From: Candidatus Bathyoplasma sp. NZ
GTDB lineage: Bacteria; Bacillota_I; Bacilli_A; MAG-NZ
Reading direction: 5' to 3'
Length of the DNA stretch: 45,435 nt
NCBI GenBank assembly: GCA_013332095.1
Contig: JABENI010000014.1
Span: 1-45,435, forward strand
Below are positions 16,897 through 26,056 of this stretch, in pieces; the first letter of the stretch is position 1; each line of letters starts with the position of its first letter. A program made the translations under genes and the position numbers. A model generated the notes under the pieces. That model saw only the letters and a list, made by a program, of their open reading frames with translations, was not told the origin of the DNA and searched no databases.

Positions 16897-17484
16897 TTAT
16901 TTATTACAATGAATCACCAATATTTTCCCTTTTTCTACTTTTATCGCTCCAGTAGTTAGAACTTCGTTACTGACACATAAGGTATCTGAATATTTTAAAT
17001 TGTAGTCATTTAAGTTATATTTGAATCCCGCCAAAGTTATCACTGGCTCTCCTGAATAATTGAAAAAAGATACGTACTCTTCTTTTTTTTCGATTTCAAA
17101 TGAACAATCTTTTAAATAAATTCTATTGATGCTATCTATCAATTCAATATTTCCTAAATTCAACATATGAACGTTGGCTAAATAGTGATCAAATCGATTA
17201 TTTGTGGCCCCGTAAATACAAATTTTATCAGGATTCATCTTCAAAGCTTCTTTGATTGCTACTAATAAGTCTGTTTCATCTTTAGTCGGATTTAATTTTA
17301 TTATTTTTTGATCTATTTTTTCTAATTCTATATCTTCTAAAGAATCAAAATCCCCGATTACTAAATTCGGTGTTATTTGATTTTTTTTAGCGTGACTGTA
17401 TCCTTTATCAACGGCAATCACATAAGATAAATCAATATTTTTCAAACAGACATCGTTTGAGCCCGCAATTATACTAATAATCAA
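16897..17484 (-). CDS. thiN: Thiamine pyrophosphokinase
   Basis: The 195-residue protein converts thiamine to thiamine pyrophosphate with ATP. The catalytic acidic motif 'GDFDSLE' is at residues 44-50, preceded by 'AVDKGYSHA' and followed by 'TKDETDLLVAI' and 'GATNNRFDHYLANVHML'. A beta-rich thiamine-binding domain makes up the C-terminus. It overlaps rpe by 11 bp, matching the Bacillus rsgA-rpe-thiN order. Confidence 0.94.
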   Translation of the reverse strand: MIISIIAGSNDVCLKNIDLSYVIAVDKGYSHAKKNQITPNLVIGDFDSLEDIELEKIDQKIIKLNPTKDETDLLVAIKEALKMNPDKICIYGATNNRFDHYLANVHMLNLGNIELIDSINRIYLKDCSFEIEKKEEYVSFFNYSGEPVITLAGFKYNLNDYNLKYSDTLCVSNEVLTTGAIKVEKGKILVIHCNK

Positions 17485-18106
17485 GATTATTTAAAACCTT
17501 TATATTATTTTTATCTTTGAAGACATACGTTCCCGCGACCAAGACATCTGCTCCAGCTTGTAAACATAGTTTAGCCGTTTCCTCGTTAATTCCACCATCA
17601 ACTTCAATTAAATAGTTGCCACCTTTTAACTGTTTTATTTTATCTATTGCCTTTAAGATAAACGATTGCCCACCTTTTCCAGGCTCAACACTCATTATTA
17701 AGACTAAATCTACTTTATCTAATAAGTGCTTAATTTCATTGACTTCAGTATTTGGTTTAATACTTATTCCTGTTTTAATACCGTACGACTTAATTAAATC
17801 GATAACAACTTGTGCCTCATCAGCAGATTCATGATGAATTGTAATTAATTCCGCTCCCGCATCAACGTATTTTTTAATTTCCTTTAAAGGATTCATTATC
17901 ATCAAATGAACATCAAAAAACATCTTTGTCAAAGGTCTTATTTCTCTGACAAATTTTGAATCAAAAGTAACATTCGGAACAAACTTACCATCCATTACAT
18001 CTAGATGAACCCACTTAACTTTATATTCATCTAATTCTTTAAGCTCTTGCTCAATTTTACTAAAATCTGCCGCTAAAATACTTGGTGCTAATATCATTTC
18101 GCTCAC
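17474..18106 (-). CDS. rpe: Ribulose-phosphate 3-epimerase
   Basis: The 210-residue TIM-barrel enzyme of the pentose phosphate pathway interconverts ribulose-5-phosphate and xylulose-5-phosphate. Motifs are 'APSILAADFSKIEQEL', 'WVHLDVMDGKFVPNVTF' (metal and catalytic Asp), 'DVHLMIMNP', 'MSVEPGKGGQSF' and 'EVDGGI'. It starts two bases after rsgA and overlaps thiN. Confidence 0.96.
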   Translation of the reverse strand: MSEMILAPSILAADFSKIEQELKELDEYKVKWVHLDVMDGKFVPNVTFDSKFVREIRPLTKMFFDVHLMIMNPLKEIKKYVDAGAELITIHHESADEAQVVIDLIKSYGIKTGISIKPNTEVNEIKHLLDKVDLVLIMSVEPGKGGQSFILKAIDKIKQLKGGNYLIEVDGGINEETAKLCLQAGADVLVAGTYVFKDKNNIKVLNNLDY

Positions 18107-18108
18107 TC

Positions 18109-18966
18109 CTAATATTTTTTATTTTCTATAATTTCATCGTTAAATTTGACATAATTATCGTATCTTGTCCTTAATATTTTTTTATCTTCTACTAAATTTT
18201 TAACTTCACAACTCGGTTCTTTTAAATGTAAACATCCTCTGTACTTACACCGATCGGCTACTTCGACAAAATCTTGAAAACTTTCGACCAAATCGTATTT
18301 ATCCATTTCACCAAAATCTAAACTAGAAAATCCTGCTGTATCAGCAATTAATCCCCCGTATATTTCGATTAATTCAGTATGTCTAGTAGTGTGCTTTCCT
18401 CTTCCTAAAGCTTTACTGATTGGTTGAGTAAGAATCTTTAAAGAACTTATCGAATTCACAAAGGTACTTTTCCCTACTCCAGATTGCCCTGCTAATACAC
18501 TTATTTTATTTTTAAGTAATTTTTCTAAATCGATAATTTTTATATTATCAATGTTTGCCGTATAATAAATATCCATCATTTTTTGATAATATGATATTTT
18601 ATCTTTAAGTTTTAACATTTTATCGGCACTGAGTAAATCTATTTTCGTTACAATAAGTACGATATCAATTTTATTATACGTAATTAAAGAAATAAACCTA
18701 TCTAATAGAGCAAAACTAAATTTTGGCTCAACTGCACTAAAAACTAATAATACTTGATCTACATTAGTTACCGGTGGTCTAGTTAATGAATTTTTTCTTG
18801 CCAAGATTTGGCTAATAAAACCGTTCTCAATTTTCACATTATCTCCTACTTTAGGAGATATTTTTAAATGTCTAAACTTTCCTCTTGCTTTAATCGCAAT
18901 TATTTCATCGTCTACTTTAACTGTATATAAATCACTTAGTAATTTTACGATAATCCCCTCTAGCAC
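18109..18966 (-). CDS. rsgA: Ribosome small-subunit GTPase RsgA
   Basis: This circularly permuted GTPase acts late in 30S assembly. In order: an OB-fold, G4 'VTKIDLL', G1 P-loop 'GQSGVGKSTFVNSI', G3 'DTAGFSSLDF', and a C-terminal zinc site 'C-KYRG-C-L-H-LKEPS-C'. I place the start at the GTG at 18966, giving 285 residues beginning VLEGIIVKLL, which aligns with the start of Bacillus YloQ (MPEGKIIKAL). The frame is open for 11 more codons upstream inside rlmN. This start overlaps the rlmN TAG by one base. AAGGAG lies 15 bases upstream, which is long, so the start is not certain. prpC and prkC, normally between rlmN and rsgA, are missing. Confidence 0.93.
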   Translation of the reverse strand: MLEGIIVKLLSDLYTVKVDDEIIAIKARGKFRHLKISPKVGDNVKIENGFISQILARKNSLTRPPVTNVDQVLLVFSAVEPKFSFALLDRFISLITYNKIDIVLIVTKIDLLSADKMLKLKDKISYYQKMMDIYYTANIDNIKIIDLEKLLKNKISVLAGQSGVGKSTFVNSISSLKILTQPISKALGRGKHTTRHTELIEIYGGLIADTAGFSSLDFGEMDKYDLVESFQDFVEVADRCKYRGCLHLKEPSCEVKNLVEDKKILRTRYDNYVKFNDEIIENKKY

Positions 18967-19982
18967 TATCCCATGTTTTTGCTCCTTAATTGACCACAAG
19001 CTGCGTAAATGTCTCGACCTTTTTCTTGTCTGATAGTCACATTTATTCCTCTTTTTTTCAGCACGTCATAAAATTTTAAGGTATCTGGCTTGGAAGAAGA
19101 TTTATATTCAAATTCATCTACCTCATTATACGGAATTAAATTGACATAAGCATTAATTCCTCTAATTAAATTACTCAGTTCATGTGCATTATTTTCTGAA
19201 TCATTTACTCCCTTTAATAAAATATATTCAAAACTAATTCGACGGTTTGTTTTTTCAACATAGTACTCAACCGCTTTTATCAATTCACTTAAGCTGTATT
19301 TATTATTTATTTTCATCAGATGATTTCTTATTTTATCGTTGGACGCATGTAAGCTAATCGCCAAGTTGACTTGTAATTTTTCATCGGCAAAATCATATAT
19401 TTTAGGAACTAAACCACTTGTTGAAATAGTTATGTGCCTTGCACCTATTTCTAATCCTTTTGGACTGTTTAACAAATCAATTGCTTTAATTGTATGATCA
19501 TAATTATCAAACGGCTCCCCAATTCCCATAATTACAACGTTGCTAATTCGTGTTTCTAAAAGTTTTTCAACTTCGATTATTTGTAACACTATTTCACCAC
19601 TAGTTAAGTCACGAACTTTATCCTCTAGACCACTCGCACAAAAACTACAACCGATATTACAGCCTATTTGGGTGGTAACGCACAAACTGTTACCCCACTG
19701 ATAATTCATAAAAACTGTTTCAATAACATTCCCATCTTTTAACTTAAATAAAAATTTAATTGTCCCATCTGCTGAAATCATCTTATCTACTAATTTTAAA
19801 TTGCCAAATTCAAATTGTTTTTCTAATTTTACAATTAAATCTTTTTTTAAATTTGTCATTTGCGAAAATGAACTCACTCTTTTTTTATACAACCATTCGA
19901 ATACTTGTGTAACTCTGAATTTCTTTTCCCCTATTTTTAAGAAATATTCTTCTAATTCTTCTACCGTGTAGTTATAGATCAT
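18966..19982 (-). CDS. rlmN: Dual-specificity 23S rRNA/tRNA adenine-C2 methyltransferase RlmN
   Basis: The 338-residue radical SAM enzyme methylates A2503 of 23S rRNA and A37 of some tRNAs. The CxxxCxxC iron-sulphur motif is Cys108, Cys112 and Cys115 (GCNIGCSFCASG). The resolving Cys329 lies in 'AACGQL' near the C-terminus. 'GIGEPFDNYD' and 'SLHASND' are family motifs. It overlaps rsmB by 4 bp (ATGA). Confidence 0.97.
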   Translation of the reverse strand: MIYNYTVEELEEYFLKIGEKKFRVTQVFEWLYKKRVSSFSQMTNLKKDLIVKLEKQFEFGNLKLVDKMISADGTIKFLFKLKDGNVIETVFMNYQWGNSLCVTTQIGCNIGCSFCASGLEDKVRDLTSGEIVLQIIEVEKLLETRISNVVIMGIGEPFDNYDHTIKAIDLLNSPKGLEIGARHITISTSGLVPKIYDFADEKLQVNLAISLHASNDKIRNHLMKINNKYSLSELIKAVEYYVEKTNRRISFEYILLKGVNDSENNAHELSNLIRGINAYVNLIPYNEVDEFEYKSSSKPDTLKFYDVLKKRGINVTIRQEKGRDIYAACGQLRSKNMG

Positions 19983-21214
19983 CTTTTTACCTTCTTAATT
20001 TTAGCCATATAAAAACCATCAGTATTGTTTTCATAAGGCAATATTAATTTCTCTTCGACTAACTCAAAATTGCTGTTATTTTTCAAGAAATTTTTGATTT
20101 GTACTTCATTTTCACCTTTATTTAACGTACAAGTGCTATAGACCAAACAGCCATTTATTTTTAATAGCACTGCTGCTTCATTTAATAAAGAAATTTGTAT
20201 TGCTCTTATTGCTTCAACTTTTTCGTTGTTTTGAAAATATTTTATTTCTGGTTTTCTAGCGATTACACCCCAACCGCTACATGGTACATCTAATAATATT
20301 TTATCAAAGTTTTCTCTTAGAAACACTTTTTTTAATTTTGTTCCATCATAATTGGTAAATTCAACGTTGGTAATGCCTAGTCTGGTACAACTTCCTTTAA
20401 TCAATTCAATTTTATGCTCGTGAATATCGTTAGCGTAAATCGTTCCTTGATTTTCCATTAATTCTGCAATGTGTGTTGTTTTACCACCTGGTGCACTGCA
20501 TACATCTAATATTATATCATTTTTACTTGGATTTAAAAACAGCGATACTAGTTGACTTGACTCATCTTGAACTGAAACTAATCCTCTTTGGTATTCTGAA
20601 CTATTCGCAATATTGCCTTTAGCAAAAATCACTCCATCTTTACTTATTTTCGATAACTTAATGTTTTCATTTAAAAGTTTTTCTCGTTTTATTTTCCAAC
20701 TGTTTACTCTTGCGCTTAGTTTAGGTTTATCGTTAAACGATTTTAGTATTTTCAAATAATCATCTTTGTACTGTCCTTTAATTTGTTTATATAACCATTC
20801 ATTAATTGAATATTCTACTGACTCATTAGGTGGTTCGTACAAACAGTCAACGTCAAAATTTCTTAAAACCGCATTTATTAATTTACTCGTTGTATATTCG
20901 TATTCTTTTGCTATTTCTACTGCATCATTAATTATCGCATATTTAGGTACTTTATCTAAAAACAGTATTTGATAAATGCTCAGTGCTAGTAGATGTCTTG
21001 TCCAATCTTTTAAAACTTTACCTTCTAAATAAGGCTTTAAATAGTTGTCTAACAACATTTTATTTTTTAAAACACCATAAACTATTTCCGTAAACAACCT
21101 ATTATCTTTATCGTTTAAGTCGTTGTCTTTAATTGCCTTACTAATCGCTAAATTAGAATATTGTTTTTTGCTAAAAATATTATTGAGTGTCTCCAGTGCT
21201 AACCTTCTCGCCAT
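19979..21214 (-). CDS. rsmB: 16S rRNA m5C967 methyltransferase RsmB
   Basis: The ~411-residue enzyme has an N-terminal NusB-like helical domain ('ALETLNNIFSKKQYSN', 'AIINDAVEIAK') and a C-terminal SAM-dependent domain with 'DVCSAPGGKTTHIAELM', catalytic 'LDVPCSGWGV' and second Cys 'VYSTCTLNKGENE'. The ATG at 21214 (MARRLALETL) is chosen because GGAGG sits five bases upstream; a TTG four codons earlier is part of that ribosome-binding site. It overlaps the preceding MFS gene by 35 bp. Confidence 0.95.
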   Translation of the reverse strand: MARRLALETLNNIFSKKQYSNLAISKAIKDNDLNDKDNRLFTEIVYGVLKNKMLLDNYLKPYLEGKVLKDWTRHLLALSIYQILFLDKVPKYAIINDAVEIAKEYEYTTSKLINAVLRNFDVDCLYEPPNESVEYSINEWLYKQIKGQYKDDYLKILKSFNDKPKLSARVNSWKIKREKLLNENIKLSKISKDGVIFAKGNIANSSEYQRGLVSVQDESSQLVSLFLNPSKNDIILDVCSAPGGKTTHIAELMENQGTIYANDIHEHKIELIKGSCTRLGITNVEFTNYDGTKLKKVFLRENFDKILLDVPCSGWGVIARKPEIKYFQNNEKVEAIRAIQISLLNEAAVLLKINGCLVYSTCTLNKGENEVQIKNFLKNNSNFELVEEKLILPYENNTDGFYMAKIKKVKR

Positions 21215-22349
21215 TTTTTCCTCCAATTATCAAAACTATAAATGCTAATAAATAGATAAATCCCATTATTATAAACATTGTTTTTGGGTTTTTTGTATAA
21301 ACTAGTCCGGCAAAAATTGTCCCCAAAAAACTACCAAACATTTTACCGCTTTCACTACTACCTACTAATTGTCCTTGATAGACATCATCTAATTTACTAA
21401 TATAACTGTTTTGTAAAATTGGATAGATAGAAAAGCAAAAGAAATAAGGTAACATTAACAAATATAAAGATGTCCACAAATTAATAGTAAACGCAAAATT
21501 TAAAATCACTGTTATACCTAAAACTAAAAGACAACGTTTAATTAACTTTAATTCTTTATTTTCCTTTAAAATCAAAGGCAAAATAAACATCATCGTGATT
21601 ACGCCAAAAACTCCAGTAAATAACATATAATTTCCTAAATCATTTGCACTGTAACCTGAGTCGATTATCAAGACATCAATATATTTATTTATTCCATTAC
21701 TGGCAAAGAAAAATAAAGTGTACCCTAGTATTATAACTAATGTCTTTTTATTTAACAAACCTTTTAGACTCATTTTAACTCTTTTCGTTTTAATTTTAAC
21801 ATTTTTCAATAGAACCAAAGTGACAAAAGCTAAAACATAAAGTACTACTGCCTGTAGTTTAAAAATCTTCTCGGTAGCGATGTACAAAGATAAAATACCC
21901 CCTATTTTATACCCTACAGTTGAAAAAAACAAGGCTACACTCGCTTGAATACTTAAAATTTTAACTCGATTCTTTTTAGTGGTGATTTTAGCAATATAAG
22001 ATATTATCGTCGGAAAAATTAAACTTACTCCCACTCCGGCAACAAATCGACAGAGAAACAACATGTATATATTGCTGTTCATACTAAAGAATACTTGACT
22101 TGTGCCGTAAATCAACAAGCCACTGAAAAGGGGAATTCTGGTTCCCTTTAAATCAACAAATTTTCCTGCTGTCGGTGCAGATACGGCTAGTCCTATTGAC
22201 ATAAAAGCAAATAGATAACCGTACACACTTATATCCAACCCGACTTCTATTAAATAAGAAGGAGTTACGGGATGTTGAAAGTTCGCTGCTATGCCAACTA
22301 TTGCTGTAAAAATTAAAATTTTAACAACATCACTTTTGTTTTTTTTCAT
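21180..22349 (-). CDS. Major facilitator superfamily transporter
   Basis: The 389-residue protein has about 12 hydrophobic segments in two halves. A short basic N-terminus, the cytoplasmic loop motif A-like 'GKFVDLKGTRIPLFSG' after helix 2, and 'RFVAGVGVSLIFPT' in helix 4 are MFS features. Substrate cannot be predicted; drug efflux-type transporters have similar motifs. Its place between pheT and rsmB is unusual for Bacilli, and it overlaps rsmB by 35 bp, so it belongs to the Phe T-box transcript unless an internal promoter exists. Confidence 0.85.
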   Translation of the reverse strand: MKKNKSDVVKILIFTAIVGIAANFQHPVTPSYLIEVGLDISVYGYLFAFMSIGLAVSAPTAGKFVDLKGTRIPLFSGLLIYGTSQVFFSMNSNIYMLFLCRFVAGVGVSLIFPTIISYIAKITTKKNRVKILSIQASVALFFSTVGYKIGGILSLYIATEKIFKLQAVVLYVLAFVTLVLLKNVKIKTKRVKMSLKGLLNKKTLVIILGYTLFFFASNGINKYIDVLIIDSGYSANDLGNYMLFTGVFGVITMMFILPLILKENKELKLIKRCLLVLGITVILNFAFTINLWTSLYLLMLPYFFCFSIYPILQNSYISKLDDVYQGQLVGSSESGKMFGSFLGTIFAGLVYTKNPKTMFIIMGFIYLLAFIVLIIGGKNGEKVSTGDTQ

Positions 22350-22367
22350 TTTTTCCTCTTAAATCAA

Positions 22368-24731
22368 TTAATCTCTTAATTTTCCATTTAGTCGTTTTTT
22401 AATCTCCTTAACGATAACTTCAATTTTTTGACTGACAATTTCACTGTCTAAAGTTTTTTCTTTGTCTCCAAAAATCAGTTTAAAAGCAATTGATTTTTTA
22501 TTTTCTGGAATATTTTCACCTTGATAAATATCAAAAATTTCTAGTTTTAATAATAGAGGTTTTCCTGTTTTTTCAATTAAATCAGCAACACATGACGCTT
22601 CGATATCTCTATCAATAACAATTGCAAGGTCCCTCTCTACTACAGGATATTTCTGTAACTTTTTAAATTTAATTTGCTCAATATCTTCAAACAATTTATC
22701 TAAAAATAGTTCAAATATAAAAGTATCTTTTAAAGAATTTTCAAATTGATATTTAGGATGCAATTTGGCGATGAATCCGACTAATTGTTCTTCTTGATAA
22801 ATATAAGCAGTTTGACCAGGATGGAAATTTTCATTTGTTTTTTCTGGTTTTACAAAAGAAAACTTTTTTTTATCTTTTTTTAAAACTGTTTCAATAAGTC
22901 CTTTAACGTAATAAAAATCAATTTCTTCATAAGTTTTTTTCCACAGAGTTTTATCGATTACTCCAGTTAAAGTTCCACTTAAAATTAGAGGCTCTCCCTC
23001 GGTGTACTTGTGACCTATTTCAAAAAATCTTAAATCGTTATTTTTTCTAGCTAAATTGTACTTAATAGATTTGATAATTCCGTTTAACGGTGTGTGACGC
23101 ATAACTGCTTTATCTAAACTCATCGGCTTGGAAACTATCACGTAATTCTCCTTTTGAAGAGTAAAATCGTAAATATTTTTTTCATTGACCAAAGAGTAAG
23201 TAATTACTTCATCCAATCCTAATCCTGTCATTAATTTACCGATAAAATTTTTCTTATAAGTATTTAAAGAAATTTCCTCACGTATTTGTGTTTTCGGCAA
23301 AGTAATCGGAACTTTATCATAACCGTATATTCTTACTATTTCTTCAATTAAATCTTGTCTAACAGAAACTCCTCTTCTCCTAGTTGGCACAAATACTTTA
23401 AATAAGTTGTCGGTAGTTTGATAATCAAAAGATAGTAAATCGAAAATATTCTCAATTTCCTCAACTGTCAACTTACAACCGATGTATTCGTTAATGTAAT
23501 TCAAATCAATTTTTATCTCTTCTCCGGAAAAGTTATTATTTTCGATAAACTCAGTTCCTTTTACCACTTCTCCACCTGCTAATTCTTGTAGTAGTTGGGT
23601 TGCTCTGTTTAAAGCAAAATTTGTTATTTGAACATCAATTCCTTTTTCAAAGCGCACCGAGGCATCACTACGTAATTCTAAACGTTTCGAAGTAATTCTG
23701 ACACTTACTTGATCAAACATTGCTGATTCTAATAAAATAGTTTTAGTAGAATCATCTACTGCCGTAGTTAATCCACCCATTACACCGGCAATCGCAATTG
23801 GTTTTTCACCATTAGTTATAACTACATCGGAGATTAACAAATTTCTTTTTATCCCATCTAAAGTTGTAATTTCCTCTCCTTCTGTTGCTTGTCTAATAAC
23901 AATTTCTTTGGAACCAATTTTATCGTAATCAAATGTATGCAGAGGTTGTCCAAGTTCTAACATTACATAATTCGAAATATCAACGACATTGTTAATGGGT
24001 CTCACTCCTGAGGCAATTAATTTAGCCTTTAACCAGTTTGGTGATTCGCCAATTTTTACATTCTTAATCATTTTAGCATAATAATTACTACAATTTATTG
24101 TATCAATTTTTATTTCGAGATCAATTTTTTCTTTAATTTCTTTAAATTTAGGCTCTGGTAAATATATTGCTTCTATATTTAAAATTGCTTTTGTTTCATA
24201 GGCAACTCCAATCATGCTCATTAAATCTGGTCTATTAGGTGTTAAGTCTAACTCCATAACTTCATCGATTAATCCTAATAATTCTAACGGATTTTTTCCG
24301 ATTTCAAAATAGTCTGGCAAAACTTCAATCCCTTCAGAATAGCAACATTTTTTATCAATTCCTAATTCAACTAACGAACAGATCATTCCGTTTGATTCAA
24401 CACTACGTAATTTTGCTTTTTTTATTTTAAAATTACCTGGTAATACTGCGCCTACTAAAGCTACGATTACTTTTTGACCAACTTCAACATTTTTAGCTCC
24501 ACAAACAATTTGCAACGTTTCTCCTACATCTACTTGACAAACATTAAGTTTATCGGCATTCGGATGTTTTTCTTTGCTTATTATTTTTCCCACTACTATC
24601 TTAGTAGCATCTGTTAACTTTTCAACACTTGATACTTCTTGACTTTTTAAAGAAAATTGTTTAGCTAAATCTTTCATATTTATCTCAATTTTTAAAAATT
24701 CTTGTAGCCAATTTTTTGAAACTTTCATCAT
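22368..24731 (-). CDS. pheT: Phenylalanyl-tRNA synthetase beta subunit
   Basis: The ~787-residue subunit contains an N-terminal EMAP-type tRNA-binding domain ('HPNADKLNVCQVDVG...IVCGAKNV'), a B3/B4 editing domain ('YVMLELGQPLHTFDYDKI', 'VMGG'), a B5 domain, a core catalytic-like fold and a C-terminal ferredoxin-fold anticodon-binding domain ('YPVVERDLAIV'). It forms an alpha2-beta2 enzyme with PheS. Two ATGs are adjacent; the second, at 24728, is better spaced (5 bases) from AGGAGG. It lies six bases after pheS. Confidence 0.97.
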   Translation of the reverse strand: MMKVSKNWLQEFLKIEINMKDLAKQFSLKSQEVSSVEKLTDATKIVVGKIISKEKHPNADKLNVCQVDVGETLQIVCGAKNVEVGQKVIVALVGAVLPGNFKIKKAKLRSVESNGMICSLVELGIDKKCCYSEGIEVLPDYFEIGKNPLELLGLIDEVMELDLTPNRPDLMSMIGVAYETKAILNIEAIYLPEPKFKEIKEKIDLEIKIDTINCSNYYAKMIKNVKIGESPNWLKAKLIASGVRPINNVVDISNYVMLELGQPLHTFDYDKIGSKEIVIRQATEGEEITTLDGIKRNLLISDVVITNGEKPIAIAGVMGGLTTAVDDSTKTILLESAMFDQVSVRITSKRLELRSDASVRFEKGIDVQITNFALNRATQLLQELAGGEVVKGTEFIENNNFSGEEIKIDLNYINEYIGCKLTVEEIENIFDLLSFDYQTTDNLFKVFVPTRRRGVSVRQDLIEEIVRIYGYDKVPITLPKTQIREEISLNTYKKNFIGKLMTGLGLDEVITYSLVNEKNIYDFTLQKENYVIVSKPMSLDKAVMRHTPLNGIIKSIKYNLARKNNDLRFFEIGHKYTEGEPLILSGTLTGVIDKTLWKKTYEEIDFYYVKGLIETVLKKDKKKFSFVKPEKTNENFHPGQTAYIYQEEQLVGFIAKLHPKYQFENSLKDTFIFELFLDKLFEDIEQIKFKKLQKYPVVERDLAIVIDRDIEASCVADLIEKTGKPLLLKLEIFDIYQGENIPENKKSIAFKLIFGDKEKTLDSEIVSQKIEVIVKEIKKRLNGKLRD

Positions 24732-24737
24732 AACCTC

Positions 24738-25772
24738 CTAATTAAATTGATTTAAGAATCGAATGTCATTTATATAGAAATTTCTTATATCATCAATTCC
24801 ATATTTAAGCATCGCAATTCTTTCAATTCCTAATCCAAAAGCAAATCCACGGTATACTTCTGGGTCGTATCCACAGGCAGTTAAAACATTAGGATGAACC
24901 ATTCCCGCTCCTAAAATCTCAATCCAGCCCGTTTGTTTACAGATATTACAGCCTACTCCACCACAGTTGCAAGTAACATCTACTTCTACACTCGGCTCAG
25001 TAAAGGGAAAGTACGATGGGCGAAGACGAATTTTTTTATCTTCTCCAAACATTTTTCTCGCTATTTCATCTAATGTCCCCTTTAAATCACTTATTGAAAC
25101 TTTTTTATCAACTATTAATCCTTCTAATTGCATAAACTGATGACTGTGTGTCGCATCATCGTCATCACGTCGATATACTTTCCCTGGACAAACAATTTTA
25201 ATTGGTTTGTTTCCATTATTCTTTAACATCGTTCTTACTTGTACAGGAGAAGTGTGTGTTCTAAGTAATATTTGTTCTGTTATGTAAAAAGTATCTTGCA
25301 TATCTCTTGCTGGATGATTTTTGGGTAAATTTAATTTTTCAAAATTATAATCTTCATTTTCAATCTCTGGTCCTTCAGCAACGATATAACCCATCTCAGA
25401 AAACAACTGAACAATTTCATCTACAGTTTGTCTTAAAACATGTCTTGTTCCTGTCTTAATTTTTGTTCCAGGCAAAGTAACATCAATTGCTTCTTTTAAT
25501 AATTTTTGATTAATTTTTTCATTTTCAATTAATTTACGTTGGTTTTCTAAACATACATTAATTAATTTTTTGGTTTCATTGCTAACACGCCCTAGTTCTT
25601 TCTTGCCACTTTCATCTAGAGTATCCATCATTCTTATCGCTTCAGCAATTATCCCTTTTTTTCCCAAATATTTAGCTTTTTCATTGTTGAGTTGTTGCTC
25701 TTCTTTAATTTTAGAAATGTTCTCTACCACTTCATCTTTTAATTTTATGATGTTCTTAATAATATTACTCAT
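24738..25772 (-). CDS. pheS: Phenylalanyl-tRNA synthetase alpha subunit
   Basis: The 344-residue class II catalytic subunit has an N-terminal coiled coil (residues ~1-85), motif 1 around '[17 protein letters not shown]', motif 2 '[21 protein letters not shown]', and motif 3 '[19 protein letters not shown]'. A CxC...CxxC cluster '[13 protein letters not shown]' sits in the catalytic domain. It heads a probable nine-gene operon behind a Phe T-box. Confidence 0.97.
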   Translation of the reverse strand: MSNIIKNIIKLKDEVVENISKIKEEQQLNNEKAKYLGKKGIIAEAIRMMDTLDESGKKELGRVSNETKKLINVCLENQRKLIENEKINQKLLKEAIDVTLPGTKIKTGTRHVLRQTVDEIVQLFSEMGYIVAEGPEIENEDYNFEKLNLPKNHPARDMQDTFYITEQILLRTHTSPVQVRTMLKNNGNKPIKIVCPGKVYRRDDDDATHSHQFMQLEGLIVDKKVSISDLKGTLDEIARKMFGEDKKIRLRPSYFPFTEPSVEVDVTCNCGGVGCNICKQTGWIEILGAGMVHPNVLTACGYDPEVYRGFAFGLGIERIAMLKYGIDDIRNFYINDIRFLNQFN

Positions 25773-25784
25773 AACCGTTCTCCT

Positions 25785-26015
25785 TTCAAGAAAAAATCGT
25801 CCTCAATCTAAGGACGAATTTTTCGTGGTACCACCTTAGTTCTAGCAGAAAAAAACTAGCACTCAATTTTTGTAACGCTTAATCTAATAAGCGGGTGCGA
25901 TTAACACCACTCCAAAGGTGAATTCATTGATTTTGCTTTAAGAATACTTGCAGTTTAAAATATTCTCTCCCTTAAAAAACAATTTATACAATTACTAATC
26001 CTTTTTATCTGTTTT
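25785..26015 (-). promoter_or_regulatory. T-box riboswitch for phenylalanine upstream of pheST
   Basis: The minus-strand leader contains the T-box core AAGGTGGTACCACG (25837-25824), which pairs with uncharged tRNA-Phe. Stem I begins near 25971 with GGGAGAGA. A TTC triplet (25922-25920) in a specifier-like GAATTCA context matches Phe. The competing terminator is a CGTCCT/AGGACG stem followed by TTTTTT at 25792-25823. T-box leaders read through when the cognate tRNA is uncharged. The specifier is assigned by inspection. Confidence 0.9.
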
Positions 26016-26021
26016 CTACTT

Positions 26022-26050
26022 ATTTTATCTTATTCTAAAAATAAATTCAA
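26022..26050 (-). promoter_or_regulatory. Predicted promoter of the pheS T-box operon
   Basis: TTGAAT (26050-26045) and TAAAAT (26027-26022) on the minus strand with a 17-base spacer. It lies just beyond the stop of the cotD-like gene. Confidence 0.65.
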
Positions 26051-26056
26051 GTAGTT

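Noticed and set aside
16897-25772. Separate terminators within the pheS-thiN run
   Set aside because: Gaps are only a few bases or overlaps; I found no stem with T-tract in them.
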